A DNA stretch of 23,709 nt, from NCBI GenBank assembly GCA_002633005.1, contig NMRA01000356.1:40782-64490 (forward strand). Reading direction: 5' to 3'. The position numbers and the translations under genes are program-made. The notes under the pieces were generated by a model, which was given only the letters and a program-made list of their open reading frames with translations, was not told the origin of the DNA and did not search any database. The stretch comes from Phoronis australis (Eukaryota > Phoronida > Phoronidae). Shown in pieces: positions 1-23,709 of this stretch (positions within the stretch are counted from its first letter, which is position 1; each line of letters begins with the position of its first letter).

Positions 1-963
1 TACCTACCTTTGAAATGTTTTGTAATAAGTGGTCACTGATTTACTAAGCGTTCTCCCTCAACCTTTGAGAATTTCCCATTAATCGCCCACGGTTCAGGAT
101 AGCGCCCATCATAGCGCACGACAAACGACCGCGCATGATTAAAAATTGACACGCAGCCTATATAGTGTGTCACTCTCATTTTACACAACAAATTCAGTTT
201 TCAAAAACATCTTTTCTCAATTATGTAAAAACCAAATCCCGGCTTTGTTTCATACCTGCTAAAGAAACTTTGTTAACACTAGTGACATGCGTGTCGTTTC
301 GTGACTGACCTATTTTCCCCGTACTTGGAAGGTATTGAGGAGCAAACTCAAATTACGTGATGGAATCCCGCACGCAGTCGGGAATTATTTCGAGGCTATT
401 CATTTCATAGAAAACGAATTGTTGAGTACGTAAACAGCATAAATACCACATTTTTGTTATGAAATTTGCACTGAATTGTTCCCGCGCATCCAAATACGTT
501 ATTCGATTAAGGCATCGTGTCACGTTTTTTTTGTCAGATGTTTTTCAAATGTCGAGTTAAGTTGCAAAATTTGGATTGCGGACAAAAAGTGGAGGGAATT
601 TGCACTCCGAGTTAGTTAGGATCTTTAATGACTTTGATGACACCTAGTATAAGGTCAGACCTAGCAAAATCGCGGATACTTTTTCAAGGGTCATTTTCTT
701 CCTTTTCACATCGCAAACATTGATACTCGAACGCACGTGTTAGTTAGGAAGCACTGATTCAACTTTCACGTCGGCAACTTGCCTTGCGCTTGAGGGCCTT
801 TCAATGGCGGTCGTGCAGAACAGTAATACCGTACCTGCATCAACGAACTCAATTTTGCGATCTGAAATTTGTCAGTATTTAACGCTGCAGGTAAGAGCAT
901 AATCTAAACATTTTCTCAGTTATCTAAAAAATCGATTTTGGAGCGTAAAAATGGCAGGAAATT
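1..963. other. Intronic or flanking sequence, no gene seen
   Basis: This lies downstream of the last visible kinase exon on the minus strand, so it is probably intron of the same gene. I see no exon encoding the missing kinase motifs (HRDLK-type catalytic loop, DFG, APE) on the minus strand. The first 200 bases are somewhat richer in CpG than the rest. Confidence 0.5.
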
Positions 964-1056
964 TTTGCGACCTGGCATTTATGAATGCGAGCTGGATTTT
1001 GAAAATGCGACCTGGGATTTTGGCTAGGTCGCAAAATGCGATCTGGCGATTTGAAT
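964..1056. repeat. Degenerate 20-23 bp tandem repeat
   Basis: About four imperfect units sharing the core TGCGACCTGG followed by an ATTT-rich tail. A related single unit is visible near 857 (TGCGATCTGAAATTTG). Units vary in length, so this is an old or decaying array. Confidence 0.55.
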
Positions 1057-1072
1057 AGCATCGAGCCCTGAC

Positions 1073-1277
1073 AACAGATGTCTTTAGGCATGCGCGTATA
1101 CAACGGATGTTTTTTTAAACATGCGCGTATACATCGGATGTGTTTAGGCATGTATGTATACAAGATATAATGCCTTTTTATTGTATATGGATTTCTTTAG
1201 GCACCCGTGTATACAAGACATAATGCCTTTTTATTGTATATGGATTTCTTTAGGCACCCGTGTGTACAAGACATAAT
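1073..1277. repeat. Compound tandem repeat: ~35-bp units, then 53-bp units
   Basis: The first part (about 1073-1160) has three imperfect units built on GGCATGCGCGTATACA. The second part has two nearly identical 53-bp units at 1157-1209 and 1210-1262, plus a partial third to 1277, each containing TTTCTTTAGGCACCCGTG. The two unit types share the GTATACAAG segment, so the longer unit probably grew out of the shorter one. Confidence 0.75.
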
Positions 1278-1730
1278 GTGTTTTGTTCACGAATAAACTT
1301 TAGTTGAGTGTTTGTAATGCACCTAAAAGTAATCACTCCCATTTTGTATTGTATAAAATAAAGTTTCCCTCACATTATCATACTTACAACACCTTCAGGC
1401 AAGCGTGCCTAATTCAGCTTCATATTCCCCCTCCATTACATAGGCTCAGCCTAAGCATAAGTAACCCATGAGACTGAATGAAAGTCGACTACATGGTTTC
1501 ATACAACCAAAGCTACACAAACATGTATAAGGAATACCAAGCAGCAACACAATCATGTAGAAGGAATACCAGGCAGCAACACAATAAATCACGTTTATCC
1601 CAATGTTTTTTGCCAAACAACAAGTTGGATTTAGGCCACTTATTTACTGTTGTGATATTATCCTGGAGATGTTGCCAGTCACAATATGTATGATTTATGA
1701 CCATGGACAAAACTGTCAGTGACCTATCAT
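1278..1730. other. Non-coding sequence, no gene seen
   Basis: The stretch has short open frames on both strands over 1478-1710. Neither has splice context or a recognisable motif, and each is largely the reverse complement of the other. A near-duplicate pair of ~25 bp (AGGAATACCA-GCAGCAACACAAT) occurs at 1530-1583. Confidence 0.5.
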
Positions 1731-2926
1731 TACTCTGCGCGTGTAAGCGCAGAGTACTGTTGTTCCTGGGTTTTCTTCAATTTTATTCTTATTCTTATTC
1801 TTCTTATTCTTCTTCCGACCAACTTTGAGGCTTAATAACTCCGAATTGGGTGCAGCTACGTTCTTTAAATTCAGCATATCATTTTTGACAGTACATAAAT
1901 TTTGATTCGTTATATAATCATATTCACTATTGCACCGGAAGAGGTCATTTGGTGCAAAGGTCATATAATTTTCAAAATGCCACACCTTCTATATTTTAAA
2001 AGCTGTTATTTTCAAATTCGGTACACAGGTATAAGTCTATGAGGCAATTTAAAAAATTACTTTTCTAAGTAATCGGGTCATCCAATCAGGTTAAACAGGT
2101 CAAAGGTCATTAGGTGCAAACTCCGATTTTGAGCTAGACACTTTAAATTCACAGGTCTGATTGGCACAGTTAATTCAATTCAGTTTCAGGTCATTTAGTG
2201 CAAACATGGGGTCATTAGGTGCATTTTTCTTCTGAAAATTTGTCCTCTTCATTCACCAAGTATTCTGATGTGTCAACCGTTAGACAACTGTGATTCTCAG
2301 CATTAAACACACTTTTCACGGGCTTTGCAACGATTCTCCTAAAGACCATTTAATGCACCAGATAGGGTCAATTAGTGCAAAGGTTATCTAACGTTCAAAA
2401 TGTTATATCCCCTACATTTTTCAAGGAATTCTTTTCAAGTTAAGCACACTGGTGTAAGTCACCATGCCAATCGAACATCCTACTTTATTATGCAATAGGC
2501 GTAACCAATCAAAAATAGGTCTAGCGTCATTTAGTGCTAAAATTTTGAGCTAGAGACTTCAAAATTACATATCTGTTTAGTAAATGTGATTGAGTTTGAA
2601 TTCTAAATTATCAGGTCATTTGGTGCACCCATGGGGTCATTAGGTACATTTTTCTTCTGAAACTTTGACCAATTCATTCATTTTGTATTCTAAAAAGCTT
2701 AAAGTAAAACATCTGTGTTTCTTAGCATTAACCACACTTTTAATCGAGTTTACAATTATTCCCTAATCCGGGCTCATAATGCACCAAGAGGTCAATTAGT
2801 GGAAAGGTCATCAAAATATTAACATGTTATTTATCCTACAATTTTAAAGAATTCCTTTTCAAATTGGTGAACGGGTTGCTGTCAGTAACTTCCCATAACA
2901 ATTCGTTTAATACACACGCGCAGAGT
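1731..2926. mobile_element. Non-autonomous TIR element with end hairpin and internal ~424-bp tandem units
   Basis: The left end reads ACTCTGCGCGTGT (1732-1744) and the right end is its exact reverse complement (2914-2926), giving a 13-bp perfect terminal inverted repeat. The left terminus also forms a hairpin: arm TACTCTGCGC at 1731-1740, loop GTGTAA, matching arm 1747-1756. A T/C-rich tract (TTATTCTTATTC...) follows at 1780-1820. The body repeats a ~424-bp unit (starts near 1943, 2366 and 2790) rich in GGTCATTNGGTGCA-like motifs. No transposase frame is present, and I could not identify a clear target-site duplication. The superfamily is not assigned. Confidence 0.7.
1943..2895. repeat. ~424-bp internal tandem repeat, about 2.3 copies
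   Basis: Aligned anchors are GGTCATTTGGTGCAAAGG near 1943, GGTCAATTAGTGCAAAGG near 2366 and GGTCAATTAGTGGAAAGG near 2790. Each is followed by related TTCAAAATG...CTACATTTT...TTCTTTTCAA blocks. Within each full unit the pair GGTCATTTNGTGCA / ATGGGGTCATTAGGT recurs about 240 bp after the anchor (2186 and 2612). Copies are clearly diverged, so the array is old. Confidence 0.75.
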
Positions 2927-20059
<17,133 letters not shown>

Positions 20060-20560
20060 CTAAACAAATGGGTAGAAAGAACTAAGTTATTGGTCACCAA
20101 TACTGAACAAATAGAAACATTTGTAAAATTACGCAAAATTCATCGTACAATAGAACACATCAGCGGAACAAGTGCTTAGAATCAAATGCAGAAGAGTTAT
20201 GACACGGTGAGCTGTGGTGCAAAGACAATTCTTTAAACTGGCACACATCACCTTTTAACGAGGTAACTCACAATGAAAATTGGGAAATTCCTGTTCATAG
20301 TTACATTAATGCACACGTGACTTTTGCTTAAACTTCTTTACAAGGCAAAGTTGTTTATAACTGTTACGCCAAATAATGTTAGTTCAAACAAGGGCACTGC
20401 AGAGCATTGAAATGTACCGACAACATCGCAAATGGCATCCCAAACGGTTTGCTTCTATGAGTGTTTTTACTGTCATAAAAATGGCCATTAGATAGCACGT
20501 CAAAACCCATCAGAACTGAGAACGTGGTGTCACCTCTCTAATACCCAACTATTTGTTCCA
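20060..20560 (-). other. PKN: PKN intron segment, no gene seen
   Basis: Searched on the minus strand for the C2-like domain motifs expected next (PVIER, KKIFSKQQ, EPQG) without success. No repeat array recognised. Confidence 0.55.
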
Positions 20561-22110
20561 AATTTCATGAAAAATAAGCCAAGGAGCTCCTAAGATATAG
20601 ACTGAAGCAAAAGTAAAAAAAAACAATTGACACTAGGGGGAACAACTATAGTCAGATTGGTCCAAAACTCATCGTCAGAGGTGTTGCCATCTCTACTGGA
20701 GCCCATCTGCCACATTTCGCTAAGATCTTTCAAAGGGTTAAGGAGATATAGCTGTTGATGCAAAAAAAGCAAAACTGTCCTAGGGGGCGCCAGAATAGTC
20801 AGGAGCACAACTGTCAATTTTCATAATGATCTTTAGAGTGGTGTGGCAGATAGAGAGGAAGATATCAAAAACATGTGCAGAAAATTATTAAATGGCCACC
20901 AGGTGGTGCAGAAAACATCAAATCTGTCAGAAAATGAGAAGGCGTTGTCATCTCCTTAATATAAAATAATGTTGAATTTCATGCACATTGTGCAGTGTTA
21001 TTCCTCAACACATCACAATACTTACTGGACACGGTTCACTGATTTACGGTGGATCATTTTCAACACAAACTTGTTTATAAAAACATTTGTCAATTTTCAA
21101 CCTACTTCATAATCACATCATCACTTTATGTTGCACCACATCGTCACTTAATGTTGTATCATATCGTCACTTTATGTTGTATCACATCATCACTTTATGT
21201 TGTATCACATCGTCACTTAATGTTGTATCACATCGTCACTTTATGTTGTATCACATCATCTAACTACTGTGACCAAGCAATCACAGAAATTAAGGAATTA
21301 GTGTGCAAGATCCACTCCTTTAAAGGGTTAAAGAGACTCTTTCGCAGACGTAAAAACCAAAATGGCTGCTAGGGAATGATGCAGAGACGGACCTGTTTGA
21401 ATGGCAGCATCAGTTATGGCCTTCAAATCAAGAACACATCTGTAAATTTTAATAATGATCCTTCCAACCATATGGTAGATACAAAGGCTGATGTCAGAAA
21501 ACGGACAGAAAACTAACTAAAGTGGTCACAAGGTGGCGTATATCCATCTGAAACAAAATAGCATCATTGCCTCCTTATTAAAAACCCAGTTGCCGAATTT
21601 CATGAAAATCCATCCAGGAACACCGTATATACAAAAACGAAAAAATTAAATCACCACTTGGGGTCTGAAACTCATCATCATCTGTTGAGCTCCATAGAAG
21701 CACATCTGACAAATATCACTATTCTTTCAAAGGGTTAAGGAGACACAGCAACACAGAAAAAATTCTCCACTAGGGGGTGCCTAAGTAGTGAAACCCGTCC
21801 AAATATCAATGTCAGCCACAGTCTCCTGATTAAGAACACACCTGCAAAAAATTTATAAAATGCTCACTAGGTGGCGCAGATTCGTCAAAGCTACCCGAAA
21901 ACGGAAAGATGTCATCCACTCCTTAACAGAGACATATTAGACCAATTTCATGAAAATCGACCCAAGAATTCCAAAAAGATAGAGGAAACCATGAACAATT
22001 AAATTGACAGCAGGGGCACTAAGGGAGTTTGATTCGACATCCATCAGCTGCATCATAGGAACACATCTGCCAAATCTCATTAAGATCATGTGAGGGGTTT
22101 AGGAGATACA
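20561..22110 (+). repeat. Degenerate tandem repeat field with recurring CTCF-core-like motifs
   Basis: Four phrases recur in diverged form: (a) AATTTCATGAAAAT near 20563, 21596 and 21947; (b) ACACATCTGCCAAATNTCA near 20703, 21436, 21701 and 22058; (c) TTTCAAAGGGTTAAGGAGA near 20733, 21318 and 21724; (d) CACTAGGGGGCGC-like near 20631, 20778, 20893, 21525, 21767 and 21864. Spacing is irregular (about 100-240 bp), so the units are old and rearranged. Minus-strand frames here (20590-20817, 22019-22258) share the peptide LNP(L/S)(K/H)DL(S/N)E(M/I)WQM only because the DNA is repeated. Plus orientation refers to the motif direction. Confidence 0.65.
21113..21260. repeat. 23-bp minisatellite, ~6 units, nested in the degenerate field
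   Basis: Units of CACATCGTCACTTTATGTTG plus TAT, with G/A at the sixth to seventh position (CATCGTC/CATCATC) and CTTTATG/CTTAATG alternating. It separates the left and right parts of the degenerate repeat field. Confidence 0.9.
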
Positions 22111-23618
22111 GGTACAGATGATGGACGCCAGATGACAGATGCACAAAGATGACGGCAATATGCACCCACATATTAACATGTGGGCACTTAAATATGTGAA
22201 GAATTTCTTCCAAATCTGTCTCCCGTAACTTTGATGACAAATACACTGACAGACACATAATTATTCACAAACCGTGGATTGGATAACGAATTAACCCAAC
22301 TCAGGAACCAACAAATAAGTTCAGTAAGGGTTTCCTAAGCAGTGCATTGCGGGAAGCAGAGTATAATCTTTATTCACACTTACTGAAACACTATCAACAA
22401 TTGCTAAAATTCAAAATAAGTCAAACATTTTGCATGTTATACATCAACATGAAAAATGACCGTTAATGAGAGTATTTGGACTTGACTTTTGATCCACAAA
22501 CAAATACTTAACAAATACTTAACATAAGCACCAAGGTCTTGTCCGTAAAAATATCAACTTAAGATAGAAACTGCACATGGCTTAAGCAATGCAGACTTGT
22601 CTAACAAGTCAAACTATACAATGTCTCCAGCAGCCGATAGTGTGATGACTACTTCTAAAATAATGCATGAACAAAAATGAAGTGAAGAGTCAAATTTATC
22701 GCACGCGCGTTGAATCTGTTGAGAGAAATACGGCCATGTAAAAGTGTATTCAGTTCTCCCACTACATCAACAGTGACCTCTGACATGGAAAGTTCAAAAG
22801 GTAGGTCAATGTTGACTAGACGTCTTCAGCCGGTTCGATCATCAAACTTTCTGAATATAGTTTAAAGTAATACAGTTGCAGCAGTGTAACTAACACTCGA
22901 GATACAACCAGGCCCTAAACATAAAATCTGGAACAAAACTGTTAATTATGAGACACTTTCTCTCAGTTTTCAATTGCTGAATACTATATCATCTGCAACT
23001 CGGGCGCCGATTCCTAGGAAATTAAAACATCAAAAATTGTTGTTTTTTAACTATTTCCAGGAGATGTTACAAGTTCACTGCTCAGTTGCCGTTGTTTTCA
23101 TCTTTGCTACTTCTTTTCAAGAAATAAATCTTTACTTTTAAAACTGTTTCTTTTTCAAGAGAAAACTTGCAACCTAACGCGCAAGTACATACATATAGCA
23201 TGTGATCCGCCATGTTAACAGTCTGGATGAAGTATTTAAAGAATCTGCCGAAAAATGTAAGAAACTTAGGTATTCGAAGCGCATGGGATTTTGGTCTCGG
23301 TCGATACACGGAATAATGTCTCGTGGGATATTACTTCACGTACGCCACTCTCGGTACGTTTTGTGTATATACATGACACAGACAAGTGTCCTAATCACAA
23401 AGAAGTACAACAAATAAAGCTACTTCATTACAAAGGTGAAGGTCATACCCTTTTGTCTTGCGAATATTTTTCTTTGTCGTTGAAGTTTTGGCTTCCTTGA
23501 TATTGTTGGATTTAAAAATGTAATCTGTAATAATGACCAAATGATGAGTACCATAAATAATAAATAATAAACAAATCACACCAATCGAGTAAACAAACAA
23601 TTCAGTGGTTGGACTATC
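22111..23618 (-). other. PKN: Probable PKN intron, no gene seen
   Basis: About 1.5 kb with no recognisable exon for the HR1 or C2-like parts of PKN and no clear repeat. Short frames at 23082-23600 overlap on both strands and have no known motif. A string GGTTCGATC at 22833 resembles a tRNA T-loop but has no tRNA around it. Confidence 0.5.
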
Positions 23619-23709
23619 AGTACACTGAGGTGTGCTTACAGTACACGGAGGTGTGCTTACAGTACACAGAGGTGTGCTTACAGTACACAGAGGTGTGCTT
23701 ACAGTACAC
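23619..23709. repeat. 21-bp minisatellite, >4 units, cut by the window end
   Basis: Units of AGTACACAGAGGTGTGCTTA plus C; CTGAGG, CGGAGG and CAGAGG variants occur. Each unit contains the short stem CACA / TGTG. The array continues to the last base, so its length is unknown. Confidence 0.9.

Noticed and set aside
22820-22850. GGTTCGATC string as a tRNA T-arm
   Set aside because: No acceptor stem, D-arm or anticodon arm can be placed around it on either strand.

Overview
The window is animal genomic DNA, most likely from a marine invertebrate. It is AT-rich and almost entirely non-coding, full of minisatellites and non-autonomous DNA transposons, and carries short spliced exons with GT/AG borders. 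I cannot name the species. Apart from six short exons on the minus strand, I see no convincing gene: no RNA gene, no transposase, no bacterial-type operon and no CRISPR array.

The one gene is a protein kinase N (PKN/PRK, Rho-effector AGC kinase) orthologue on the minus strand, of which only the middle lies here. In transcript order the exons are 20059-19934 (segment after the C2-like domain), 18352-18213 (Pro-rich SH3-ligand linker), 16684-16640 (15 codons), 11275-11115 (acidic/Pro-rich linker), 5338-5269 (start of the kinase domain, Gly-rich loop) and 3458-3279 (VAIK lysine and alpha-C helix). All five junctions agree in phase, giving 240 continuous residues. The Rho-binding HR1 repeats and most of the C2-like domain must lie beyond 23709. 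The catalytic loop, activation segment and C-tail must lie beyond position 1. The spans 1-3278 and 20060-23709 are therefore read as introns.

The introns hold the more unusual content. (i) Two copies of one terminal-inverted-repeat element (7172-8663 and 18575-19815), each flanked by its own perfect 6-bp target duplication, sit in two introns of this gene; one copy has amplified an internal 46-bp unit five-fold. (ii) A second element (1731-2926) has 13-bp inverted termini, a hairpin at the left end and about 2.3 internal tandem copies of a ~424-bp unit. (iii) A short inverted-repeat element lies at 3887-4015. (iv) There are about a dozen unrelated minisatellites with units from 21 to 56 bp, many with a palindrome or hairpin in every unit. 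(v) A ~714-bp direct duplication around a single N at 14968 looks like an assembly or haplotype join. (vi) A degenerate repeat field at 20.5-22.1 kb repeatedly presents same-orientation motifs resembling the CTCF core.

The coding part is a well-known kinase family. The new material, if any, is in the repeat families and the CTCF-like motif field. Element names beyond the visible termini and target duplications are inference.
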